Source: Flavobacterium phragmitis (lineage in GTDB: Bacteria; Bacteroidota; Bacteroidia; Flavobacteriales; Flavobacteriaceae). From it: a stretch of 64,000 nt of DNA. The notes beneath the pieces are model-generated. The model did not search any database. It was not told the origin of the DNA and saw only the letters and a list, made by a program, of their open reading frames with translations. The translations under genes were made by a program, and so were the position numbers. This document shows positions 1-8,848 of the stretch, one piece after another (the first letter of the stretch is position 1; each line of letters starts with the position of its first letter). The stretch is taken from positions 1 through 64,000 of the forward strand of contig NZ_FOMH01000015.1 of NCBI RefSeq assembly GCF_900112575.1, read 5' to 3'.

Positions 1-847
1 GGTCAAACGGAATCGTGGTTTCGACAATAGGCGCCAATGTTTCTCCAATAGTAACAGTACGCCACGGCGTTTCTCCCGGAAGCGGGATTCCCGGCGCTGC
101 TGTCCCATTTCCGTTGTTTTCCCTCGGCATCGGAAATCCAATGGTATATAATCCGTTTTCACGACCAATCAGTCTGCTTGCGCAATAGCCGCTGTCTACT
201 CCTGTTTCAGAAATCAAGACCCATCCGCTGTCATTTACCCTAAACAGGCATGGAAAGGTGTATCCATTTCCCCATCCATTTTTTCCCATGGAATCGTCTA
301 GTGTATAGGAAGTTTCATAGCTAGGGGCTGTTCTTGCAAATCCAGTCATTGGATTACTTTGTGGACAAAGAAATGTAGTAGTTCCTTTTGGCAGTAAAAA
401 ACCCGAAGCTTCTGCCTGAATCACGCAAGAAAGGGTTTCTTTTTGCGGATACAATTTATACCTAAATGCAACATTATTATTGCTTACTCTAAATATCACA
501 TCTAACGCTGATTTCCCTTCTTTGGTAAACGAAAAAACTGCTTCATTCGCCACATAGCGAATGTCGCTTTTTTTTATGTTGCGCAACTGATAGGATTCGT
601 CAATTTTATTTTGTCTGATATTTGTCTCTAAAATCAATCCAGAGCTGAAATCCCCAACATTTGTTTTTAGACCTAGAGGCGATTTTTCGATAAATATTTT
701 TCCATTATAGGTAACACTATACTGAGGCATTCCATTATTTAAAGCAATTGAGACTGCCAGTTTTCCGTCTGGACTTTTAATTATGGATTGGGCGTTTAGT
801 TTAAAAAAGCTTACTAAACATAAGAATATGATACTTTTAAGATTCAT
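1..847 (-). CDS. Glycoside hydrolase family 97, N-terminal part (cut by window edge)
   Basis: Reading from an ATG at 847 leftwards gives about 282 residues with no stop before the window edge. The protein starts with a signal peptide ending near LNAQS and continues as the beta-sandwich N-domain of GH97 (SPDGKLAVSIALNNG, then PSYETSYTLDDSMGKNG, then GKNGWGNGYTFPCLF). GH97 enzymes are secreted or periplasmic alpha-glucosidases, alpha-galactosidases or related exo-enzymes that use calcium. The catalytic barrel lies outside the window, so retaining or inverting type cannot be judged. The gene follows the GH43 gene by about 50 bp on the same strand and is the last visible gene of the long minus-strand locus, which continues past the left edge. 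Confidence 0.85.
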   Translation of the reverse strand, partial: MNLKSIIFLCLVSFFKLNAQSIIKSPDGKLAVSIALNNGMPQYSVTYNGKIFIEKSPLGLKTNVGDFSSGLILETNIRQNKIDESYQLRNIKKSDIRYVANEAVFSFTKEGKSALDVIFRVSNNNVAFRYKLYPQKETLSCVIQAEASGFLLPKGTTTFLCPQSNPMTGFARTAPSYETSYTLDDSMGKNGWGNGYTFPCLFRVNDSGWVLISETGVDSGYCASRLIGRENGLYTIGFPMPRENNGNGTAAPGIPLPGETPWRTVTIGETLAPIVETTIPFD

Positions 848-898
848 AAGTTTGAAAATTTATTTTTGGCTAATAATTGTTTTTTAGTGTCATTAAAA

Positions 899-2260
899 TT
901 ATTGTTTAGAAAACATCCAATAATCAAAGTACATTATTTTTTCCGCGGCATTTCCTTTAAATATAAAAAAAAGATCATGAACTCCTGTAACTTTTTTAAT
1001 ATCTGTTGTAACTAAAGCCCATCTGTCATTTCCTCCAGTCATAGGAACTTTTACTGTTCCCACCAATTCTCCATCAATAGAGTCAAGTCTTATTTCCATT
1101 GAGACATTACCATTATGAGTAGTGCCAACACGTGCCGTAAATTTTGAAGCGCCAGAATCACGAAAATCAACCCCTTTTACCTTTGTATAGGCATCATTTT
1201 TCATGGCCGTTATAAAAACTCCGACCTCTTTATTCTGCATTGACTTTACATCTTTTGACCAAGCCATAGTTTCTGCTTCTGACTTCGCATAAGGATTCAA
1301 AGTGCCAATCCCTTTTATAATACCCTCAGTCATATTCAATTCTTTGATTTTTCCATTAGAATTAAACGAAAGCTCTTCGACAGCTACAGATCTTGTAAAA
1401 CCACCTCCACCTGGCAAAGCGCCATTATGATAAAAGAAATAAGTCTTCCCTTTAAAATCCACCACACCAGGATGGTTGGTAAAACTTCCGCCTTGTGTAG
1501 GCATTACAATACCTTCATATTTCCATGGGCCGACAGGACTTTTACTCGTAGAATAACCAATATGTTCCGATATAGGTCCTGCGGCAAAAAACAGATAATA
1601 CAATTTGTTTCTCTTGTAAAGCCATGGACCTTCTTCATAAGTTGTCGGTCTTCGTGGATCTTCTTTTCCTATACGTTTTCCAAATGATTCAATTGTATTG
1701 GGAAATATTTTTATTTCATCACTATATGATATCATGTCTTCATTTAATTTCACATAATGGCAAACTGGATTGCCCCACGCCAAATAAGCCTGCCCGTCAT
1801 CGTCTATAAAAACTGTGGGATCAATATCGGCATTGCTATTTTGTATCAGAGGTTTTCCCAACGGATCTATAAATGGCCCATAAGGACTGTCTGATACCGC
1901 TACTCCAATGCCATTTCTGCCTTGATTGTCTGTAATTGGGGCATACAAATAAAATTTACCTTTTCTTTCTATACATTGAATTGCCCATGCATTCATTTTG
2001 GCCCAGCTAAAGTCTTTATAAGATAATACAGCGCCATGGTCTGTCCAATTCACCATATCTTCTGTAGTATACAGCTTCCAGTCATTCATAGTAAACCACG
2101 TAGAACCATCTTCATCATGCGAAGTATATAAATACAGTTTATTGTTGTAAACCATTGGAGCTGGATCTGCGGTATAACTTGTCTGTACAATAGGGTTTTG
2201 AGAAAATCCAATTATAGGAATAATAAAAGTGGCTAAAAATTTTATTTTTTTGAAATACAT
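899..2260 (-). CDS. Secreted GH43 glycosidase with C-terminal CBM6-like module
   Basis: A 453-aa protein with a signal peptide (about 20 residues, ending GFSQ) and a five-bladed GH43 propeller. The three expected acidic residues can be placed: base D32 (TADPAPM), pKa modulator D147 (DIDPTVF) and acid E210 (EEGPWLY). Residues from about 325 to the end (LNPYAKSEAETMAWS onward) look like a CBM6 beta-sandwich. GH43 enzymes of this build usually are alpha-L-arabinofuranosidases or beta-xylosidases acting on arabinoxylan side chains; the exact specificity is not readable here. It is a tandem paralog of the next gene, lies about 50 bp downstream of it, and is probably in the same transcript. Confidence 0.9.
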   Translation of the reverse strand: MYFKKIKFLATFIIPIIGFSQNPIVQTSYTADPAPMVYNNKLYLYTSHDEDGSTWFTMNDWKLYTTEDMVNWTDHGAVLSYKDFSWAKMNAWAIQCIERKGKFYLYAPITDNQGRNGIGVAVSDSPYGPFIDPLGKPLIQNSNADIDPTVFIDDDGQAYLAWGNPVCHYVKLNEDMISYSDEIKIFPNTIESFGKRIGKEDPRRPTTYEEGPWLYKRNKLYYLFFAAGPISEHIGYSTSKSPVGPWKYEGIVMPTQGGSFTNHPGVVDFKGKTYFFYHNGALPGGGGFTRSVAVEELSFNSNGKIKELNMTEGIIKGIGTLNPYAKSEAETMAWSKDVKSMQNKEVGVFITAMKNDAYTKVKGVDFRDSGASKFTARVGTTHNGNVSMEIRLDSIDGELVGTVKVPMTGGNDRWALVTTDIKKVTGVHDLFFIFKGNAAEKIMYFDYWMFSKQ

Positions 2261-2310
2261 TTTTAAAATGATTTATTAACTATTTATATTTTTTGAATTT
2301 GAGGTAAAAA

Positions 2311-3648
2311 TTATTTAAAAGTCCACCAATCTAAATTAAACATTGATTTTCCCTCTCCTTTAAATACAAAAAAGATATTTTGAAGACCTTTTACCTTTTT
2401 GACCTTACAGGTGAAGTCTTTCCAATTATCCTGGCCACCAGTATTTTTTATATCGCATACTCCTAAAAGTGTCCCGTCTTTGCCATCTAAACGTATTTCT
2501 ATTTTGCCTCCCGAAACAGAAGATGCATTTACTAAGAAGGCCTTTGGCGACTTCTTAAAATTAACCGCTTTAACTTCAATGTAATCATTATTGTCTATTT
2601 GAGTTATAAAAACTCCTCTTTTCTCATCTTTATTCGATTTTACTCCTTCGCTCCAGGCAATCGTTTCAGCTTCAACACGCTTAAAAGGATTAATGTCACC
2701 TACTGCAGCAGGTCCATCAACCGAGAAGTAAGACAACGTTTTTATTGTTCCATCCGGATTATAAACAATTTCATCCAAGTCAACTGAACGTCTTTCATAA
2801 AAGGTGGAAGTTTCTCTCTTTAAAACATCATAACTATGTCCAAAAACATATGATTTCCCTTTGTAATCAATAATTCCTGGATGATTTCCTCTTGTTTTAT
2901 CGCTTGCTTCTATTACCATTCCCTTATATTCCCATGGTCCCGTTGGGGAATTACTCATAGCATATCCAATTCCTTCCGGACAACAGGTTGAAGCATATGA
3001 CAGGTAATATTTTCCTTTTCTTTTGTAAATCCATGGTCCTTCCTGATAATTCTTCGGTTTAGTTGGTTCTTTTATCACATCGCCAGAATAAGAGATCATA
3101 TCCTCATTTAATTTTACGTAATAAACATCCGGATTACCCCAGTACAAATAAGCTTGTCCATCATCGTCTATAAAAGGGGATGGATCAATATCATTCCATT
3201 TATGGTCAGTTTCTATTAATCGTTTCCCCAATGGATCTTTAAAAGGGCCATAAGGGCTATCTGAAACTAAAACGCCTATTCCATTTCCATGCATTGGTGC
3301 ATATAGATAAAATTTTCCATTACGCTCAATAGTCTGAATTGCCCAAGCTCCGTTGTCTTGTCTTGCCCAGCTAAAATCTTTTAAAGAGGCTACAGCTCCT
3401 CTATCTGTCCAGTTTACCATATCTGTTGAAGTATACAAAAGCCAGTCAAGCATTTTGAATCCTGTAGCATCATCTTCATCATGAGAAGTATATAAAAAAA
3501 CAGTATCCTTATAAACCATTGGGGCTGGATCAGCGGTATATTTCGTCTGGATTATAGGTTTTTGCTTAATATCACTTTGAGCAATTCCTTGAAAAGAAAT
3601 CATTATAAGAGAGCAGAAAACTATAATTTTATGAGTGCTTTTATTCAT
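2311..3648 (-). CDS. Secreted GH43 glycosidase with C-terminal CBM6-like module (paralog)
   Basis: A 445-aa protein with a signal peptide (cleavage near GIAQS) and a GH43 catalytic domain with base D40 (TADPAPM), D155 (DIDPSPF) and acid E203 (QEGPWIY). The C-terminal 130 residues (from about NPFKRVEAETIAWSEG) form a CBM6-like domain ending in WWTFK. It resembles its downstream neighbour throughout, including the SDSPYGPF and DDDGQAYL blocks, so the two arose by tandem duplication. Probable role: removal of arabinose or xylose from xylan decorations outside the cytoplasm. The loop between D155 and the acid differs from the paralog, so substrate preference may have split. Confidence 0.9.
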   Translation of the reverse strand: MNKSTHKIIVFCSLIMISFQGIAQSDIKQKPIIQTKYTADPAPMVYKDTVFLYTSHDEDDATGFKMLDWLLYTSTDMVNWTDRGAVASLKDFSWARQDNGAWAIQTIERNGKFYLYAPMHGNGIGVLVSDSPYGPFKDPLGKRLIETDHKWNDIDPSPFIDDDGQAYLYWGNPDVYYVKLNEDMISYSGDVIKEPTKPKNYQEGPWIYKRKGKYYLSYASTCCPEGIGYAMSNSPTGPWEYKGMVIEASDKTRGNHPGIIDYKGKSYVFGHSYDVLKRETSTFYERRSVDLDEIVYNPDGTIKTLSYFSVDGPAAVGDINPFKRVEAETIAWSEGVKSNKDEKRGVFITQIDNNDYIEVKAVNFKKSPKAFLVNASSVSGGKIEIRLDGKDGTLLGVCDIKNTGGQDNWKDFTCKVKKVKGLQNIFFVFKGEGKSMFNLDWWTFK

Positions 3649-3700
3649 AATATTTAATTTAAAAATTTTTGAATTATATGATTTGATACCTTATTATTCC

Positions 3701-6175
3701 TTACAACTTTACCGAAATTTTATTTCCGTTGTAACTAATTATTTTTTCCAATTTCTTTGCAGATACATCTGATTCTAAGTGATCTGAAGATATTTTTATA
3801 ATTTTAAATCTGCGTTGCTTTATCATTTCAGGAAACGATCCCTGTTGCTTATTGATGGTTAGGATTTTTTTTAAATCGTTCCATTTAAACGTTATTGTTG
3901 CATACTTTCCGTTTTCATAATTATAATTATCTCCTTCATCCTCGTAAAGCGTAAATTCACCATCTGCTCCTTCGTAGATTCTAATTTCAAGATCATCCCA
4001 TTTCTTTTCTTCCACAAATTGAACTTTTGGCCCAAATGGAATAATACTTCCTGCTTTGACATATAAAGGAATTTGGTCTATTGCAGTTTCCTGAACAATC
4101 TCCTGTCCACCGCTGAATTTTTGGTTTGTCCAGAAGTTATACCAGAAACATCCAGCCGGCAGGTATACTTTTTTTGTTTTTTTCTGATTAAAATCTACTA
4201 TCTCATTTTTGACAGATTCAGCTGTTTCCTTTTTATTCCACCCTGTGTCTTCATTTGTTTTTACAATTGTTTCGGAAGTATATTGCGCATTAACGACAGG
4301 AGCCACCAAAATGGACTGGCCAAAAAGATATTCATTGTTCATATCTTTTACCTTTTCATCTGCAAAGTCCATAACTAAGGCGCGCATCAAGCTCGAGCTT
4401 TCATTGGTAACTTTCCAAGCATGAGAATAGATATAGGGAAGCAGTTTATAACGCAAATGGATTGTTTTTTCGATAGCATCATAAATGGGTTCTCCCTTTT
4501 TTCCAAATTGATAGATTTCTCTTGGAATATCTGTACCATGAGAGCGCATCATTGGCGTGAAGGCTCCAAATTGCAACCATCGTACGTAAAGTTCTTGATA
4601 AGACAGATTTTTTGCACCAAAGCCATTATTTGAATTCTTATTATAGCTCCCTGCAAAAAAACCGCCAATATCAGAATTCCAGTACGGAATGCCACAAAGA
4701 GAGAAATTTAGCCCTGCAGGAATTTGATTGCGCAATGTTTCCCAAGAAGAATTAACATCTCCTGACCAAGTATTGGCTCCATAGCGCTGCTGGCCGGCAA
4801 ATGCCGAACGAGTTAAAATAAAAACCCTTTTTGATGATGAAAACTTACGCTGATGATCGTAAACCCCGCCAACAGTCATTAACGGATAAGCATTTCGCAC
4901 TTTTCTGAAAGATCCCAAGAATGTTTTATTATCAAAATCTTCTGGTTTAAAATCTAAGTGATCCGGCTCTGTAGAATCCATCCACCATCCATCTATTCCT
5001 AAAGAAAATAATCCTTTGTTTAAATAATTCCAGTAAATGTCTCTTGCTTCTGGATTGTAGGCATCATACACTTTTACACCAGAAGGATAGTTCATATCAG
5101 GAGGCCAGACGTCTTTTCCAGACTGCGGCCATGTCTGAAAATCAAACAGCATATTTTTTCCCTTCATTTCTTTAAATTGAGGCGTTTCAGGACCAAAAGA
5201 TGACCATATGGATATAAGAAGATGTGCATTCAGCTTATGGATGTCATTTACCATTTCTTCAGGTTTAGAAAATTCAGGGTTTAGAAAACTCATTGCGTTC
5301 CAGTGATAATTATCTCCCCAATATTGCCAATCCTGGATAATACCATCTAATGGAACACCGAGATCGCGGTATTTCTTAACGACCTCTACTGTTTCATTCT
5401 GACTTTTATAACGTTCTTTACTCTGCCAAAAACCAAAAGTCCATTTTGGAAACATTGGAACACGACCAGTTAATTCCCTCATTTGGGCAATAACACCGTC
5501 AGCGTTGTTCCCAAGCATGAAATAATAATCGATGCCATCACCCACTTCTGACTTAAAAGAGGTTTCTTCAGCATTATCATTGAAATCTGTTGGGGAATAA
5601 TTATCCCAAAACAATCCGTAGCCTTTGTCAGATTGGAAAAAAGTAACAAAATCCCATGTATTATTCTGAACCATGTGCAGTTTTTGATTTCGTTGCGACA
5701 TTTTTCCATTTTGAAGTATTCCCAAACCGTAAATAGACTCTTTTGGATCTAATACAAATGACTGACTTACGGTGAACGTTTTATTGCCTGTGTCATTAAA
5801 CTCAGTAAACACTGCTCCGGATTCTTTTTCATTTAATAAAACTTTACCAGCTAAAGATTCGAATAAAACTCTTCCTGAATCCAAATTCAGGTTTACCTGC
5901 ATTGCTTTACTTTTAACTTGAACTGCTCTACCGTTTTTACTTATAACCAGTTTTGTTTTTTCAGCCTCTTTAATTACCGATAAACTCTTTTTCTCAAAGG
6001 TATTTTTCTCAGGATACTTTACTACTCTGACAATTTGCGGGCTGTAAAACTGAATCTCAATTACGGTTGAATTGATAACTGTCTTCAATCCTAATTCTGT
6101 TTTTTGATAAGACTGCGCATTAACATACAAACCAATTATAAAAACAGCCAGCAATAATGAATATTTCTTTTTCAT
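3701..6175 (-). CDS. GH31 alpha-glycosidase, probable alpha-xylosidase
   Basis: An 824-aa secreted protein (signal peptide ending VNAQS) with the GH31 layout: N-terminal beta-sandwich, barrel, C-terminal sheets with a DUF5110-like end. The nucleophile is D400 in GWWMDSTEPD and the acid/base is D473 in WSGDVNSSW. GH31 members of this type remove terminal alpha-linked xylose or glucose from oligosaccharides; alpha-xylosidase is the best guess because of the surrounding xylan enzymes. The start overlaps the stop of the upstream GH31 gene by ATGA, so the two are translationally coupled. A stretch near the C-terminus (3912-4003) is almost identical in DNA to the neighbour, although the rest of the proteins differ clearly. 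Confidence 0.92.
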   Translation of the reverse strand: MKKKYSLLLAVFIIGLYVNAQSYQKTELGLKTVINSTVIEIQFYSPQIVRVVKYPEKNTFEKKSLSVIKEAEKTKLVISKNGRAVQVKSKAMQVNLNLDSGRVLFESLAGKVLLNEKESGAVFTEFNDTGNKTFTVSQSFVLDPKESIYGLGILQNGKMSQRNQKLHMVQNNTWDFVTFFQSDKGYGLFWDNYSPTDFNDNAEETSFKSEVGDGIDYYFMLGNNADGVIAQMRELTGRVPMFPKWTFGFWQSKERYKSQNETVEVVKKYRDLGVPLDGIIQDWQYWGDNYHWNAMSFLNPEFSKPEEMVNDIHKLNAHLLISIWSSFGPETPQFKEMKGKNMLFDFQTWPQSGKDVWPPDMNYPSGVKVYDAYNPEARDIYWNYLNKGLFSLGIDGWWMDSTEPDHLDFKPEDFDNKTFLGSFRKVRNAYPLMTVGGVYDHQRKFSSSKRVFILTRSAFAGQQRYGANTWSGDVNSSWETLRNQIPAGLNFSLCGIPYWNSDIGGFFAGSYNKNSNNGFGAKNLSYQELYVRWLQFGAFTPMMRSHGTDIPREIYQFGKKGEPIYDAIEKTIHLRYKLLPYIYSHAWKVTNESSSLMRALVMDFADEKVKDMNNEYLFGQSILVAPVVNAQYTSETIVKTNEDTGWNKKETAESVKNEIVDFNQKKTKKVYLPAGCFWYNFWTNQKFSGGQEIVQETAIDQIPLYVKAGSIIPFGPKVQFVEEKKWDDLEIRIYEGADGEFTLYEDEGDNYNYENGKYATITFKWNDLKKILTINKQQGSFPEMIKQRRFKIIKISSDHLESDVSAKKLEKIISYNGNKISVKL

Positions 6176-8766
6176 AATTTAAAAATTTCTTTTTTACCTG
6201 AATATTCAACCTCAATTGGTTTTACCTCTGATTTTGAACCTATTAAAACAATATTAAATTTTCGAGCCTTCAGCATGCCTTTAAATGATCCTTTAACTGC
6301 ATTTATTATCAATCTTTTTTCAGCATTTTTCCACTCGAATTTAATTAACGAATAAGATCCTTTTTCATAATTATAATTATCTCCTTCGTCTTCGTAAAGC
6401 GTAAATTCACCATCTGCTCCTTCGTAGATTCTTATTTCAAGATCATCCCATTTTTTCTCAGCTGTGTACTGCATTTCAGGGCCAAAAGGCAAAATTGCCC
6501 CAGCTTTTATAAATAGTGGAATTTTACTTATTTCAGTATTTGTTTCTATTTTTTGACCTCCTTTAAAGCTTTTGCCAGTCCAAAAGTCTATCCAATTTGT
6601 ATCTTTAGGCAAGTAAACCTGCCATTGTTTCATTCCTGTTTCTGTAATAGGAGTCACTAATATGGAACTTCCAAACATGTATTCATAAGGCTGATTTACT
6701 GCATTCTCATCATTTTGAAAATCCATTACAAGAGCCCTCATAAAAGTCGATCCCTCTTTTATTTTTGAAGTTTCAGAGTAGATATAAGGAATTAGCGTAT
6801 AGCGAAGATTTAGCATTTTTCTCATGTTCTCTTCCACTTTAGATCCATATTTCCAAGGCTCTGTTTCGGTCTGATAACCATGAATTCTGAAAATCGTGCT
6901 GAATGCTCCCCATTGAAACCATCTGGTTAATAATTCATGGAAATTTTCATCTGTGTATTGTCCAGCGCCAGGTCTAAAAAAACCGCCAATATCGGTTGTC
7001 CAATAAGGCATTCCGGTTAAAGTAAAATTCATTCCCGAAACAATCTGTCTTTTAAAACTATCCCAGTTTCCACCTATATCGCCTGACCAATTTATGGTTC
7101 CATATCGATGCTGTCCTGCAAATGCTGAACGGGTCAAAATGGCTACACGCTTTTGAAGATTTGTTTTTCGCTGGCCTTCATAAACCGACTGACTAACAAA
7201 AAGCGGATAAGTAAGACGATAAAAATCTCCCGGCCCCTGATGTGTTACCGTGCCAGTGAGCGCATCGTTTTCAGGTTCAGTTGCATCCATCCACCAGCTG
7301 TCTACTCCTTTAGAAAACAAATTATCATTTAAGGTATTCCAATATCTTTCTTGTGTTTCAGTATTAAAATAATCCAACCATTTTGTATTAGGAATATACA
7401 GTCCTTTTGTATCAAATTGTTTTCCTATAACAGAATTTTTATCAGGGTTTGACCAGATCGACACAGTAAAACGGGCGTTTAAATCATGTAATTCTTTTAT
7501 AAAACCTGCCGGATTTGGATAGTTTTTTTCATCAAACTGAGGAACACCCCAGCCATTATTTCCCCAATACTGCCAGTCCTGAACTATAACATCCACAGGT
7601 AGTTTTCTTGCTCGAAATTCTTTAATTGTATTAATTAAATGATCGCTTGAAGTATATCGTTCACGGCACTGCCAAAAACCGTATGCCCATAAAGGCAACA
7701 ATGGTGATTTACCCGAAACAGTTCTGTAGGTACCAATTACCTCATCTGCATTTTTGCCTTTAAAAACAACATAATCCAGACATTGAGCAACAGTTGATCG
7801 AAAAGTAGTGGAATTATCCGTTTTTCTAAAAGAAAGCTTTGGCGTATTAGCCGAATTGCAAATTATCTTAACCTCATGTTCTCCTGCTGTTAGATCTAAA
7901 ATCTTACTAACAGTAGGTGGCAACCATAAATTGGACTGATCTATTATTTTTTTATCGTCAATTATAACAAGATGCCTATTGTCCATATCGCCCAAATCCA
8001 GCATAATAGAATATTGTCCTTCTCTTTCTAAATTAAATTTCCCTTTGTAAACTACTTCTTTCTGCAATACTTTCTGAGTGCCAGAAGTTGTTGTCACCTC
8101 TTCTTCTTTCCCTTTTTCAGAAGATTTAATCTCTTTAGAAAGCGCAATAAAATTGTCATTCGGATTAAATTCTGTTAAGCCATACTGATGCCATAAAATT
8201 CCGTATCCTTTATTGGAGTACAAAAAAGGAATAGCAATCTGAGTATTTACTTGTGTCAATTTTCGACTGACGTTTCTTAGATTATAGTGCCCGTCTTGAA
8301 ATTGGCCTAAACCAAAAAGAAATTCGTTTTCTGGCGAATCAAAACGTTGTTCCACTGTAAAAGATGCATATTCGTTTGCATCGTTTAACGTCATTTTTCT
8401 ACCCGCGCTTTTTTCACTTAAGAATATTTTTCCCTCTTTATCTTTAAACTTTAAACTTTTTTCCTCTTTATCAAATACAACTGTTAAGCTTTTAGTCTTT
8501 AACTGAATTTCCTTATTGTTTTCTGCAACTTTAAAAACAGGTACACCAAACTTCTCTACCAAAATCAGCTCTTGCAGTTCCTTTGTATTTTCGGCACGTA
8601 ACTGAATTCTAACCGAATTCTCCGTTATAGGAATGATATGCAACATTCCCTCTTTTAAAGGAATCAAAAGACGGTCTTTTTCTAGGATATAACTTTTGTC
8701 TATACTTTTAAAACCAAATAAAAATATCAGAAAAAAAGGAGCTATAAGTTTAAGTTTAAAAAACAT
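6172..8766 (-). CDS. GH31 alpha-xylosidase-like enzyme with PA14-like insert
   Basis: I start at the ATG at 8766 (864 aa), because the longer frame to 8802 begins with TTG and places 12 extra residues before the signal peptide (MFFKLKLIAPFF). Between the N-terminal sandwich and the barrel there is an insert (VVYKGKFNLEREGQYSI through HEVKIICNSANTP) that resembles a PA14 domain, as known for Bacteroidota alpha-xylosidases acting on decorated oligosaccharides. The nucleophile is D494 (WWMDATEPE) and the acid/base D563 (WSGDIGGNW), numbered from 8766. It probably removes alpha-1,2 or alpha-1,3-linked xylose. It overlaps the next GH31 gene by four bases. Confidence 0.9.
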   Translation of the reverse strand: MFFKLKLIAPFFLIFLFGFKSIDKSYILEKDRLLIPLKEGMLHIIPITENSVRIQLRAENTKELQELILVEKFGVPVFKVAENNKEIQLKTKSLTVVFDKEEKSLKFKDKEGKIFLSEKSAGRKMTLNDANEYASFTVEQRFDSPENEFLFGLGQFQDGHYNLRNVSRKLTQVNTQIAIPFLYSNKGYGILWHQYGLTEFNPNDNFIALSKEIKSSEKGKEEEVTTTSGTQKVLQKEVVYKGKFNLEREGQYSIMLDLGDMDNRHLVIIDDKKIIDQSNLWLPPTVSKILDLTAGEHEVKIICNSANTPKLSFRKTDNSTTFRSTVAQCLDYVVFKGKNADEVIGTYRTVSGKSPLLPLWAYGFWQCRERYTSSDHLINTIKEFRARKLPVDVIVQDWQYWGNNGWGVPQFDEKNYPNPAGFIKELHDLNARFTVSIWSNPDKNSVIGKQFDTKGLYIPNTKWLDYFNTETQERYWNTLNDNLFSKGVDSWWMDATEPENDALTGTVTHQGPGDFYRLTYPLFVSQSVYEGQRKTNLQKRVAILTRSAFAGQHRYGTINWSGDIGGNWDSFKRQIVSGMNFTLTGMPYWTTDIGGFFRPGAGQYTDENFHELLTRWFQWGAFSTIFRIHGYQTETEPWKYGSKVEENMRKMLNLRYTLIPYIYSETSKIKEGSTFMRALVMDFQNDENAVNQPYEYMFGSSILVTPITETGMKQWQVYLPKDTNWIDFWTGKSFKGGQKIETNTEISKIPLFIKAGAILPFGPEMQYTAEKKWDDLEIRIYEGADGEFTLYEDEGDNYNYEKGSYSLIKFEWKNAEKRLIINAVKGSFKGMLKARKFNIVLIGSKSEVKPIEVEYSGKKEIFKL

Positions 8767-8848
8767 GTTGAATTTTATTTGTTTAATACTGAAATACCGC
8801 AAAACCTTCTTGGTTTAAACTTTTTTATATCTAGAGCGTAATTGTTTC

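Noticed and set aside
8767..8802. Longer TTG-started form of the PA14-GH31 protein
   Set aside because: It adds 12 residues before a normal signal peptide; ATG at 8766 gives the natural start.
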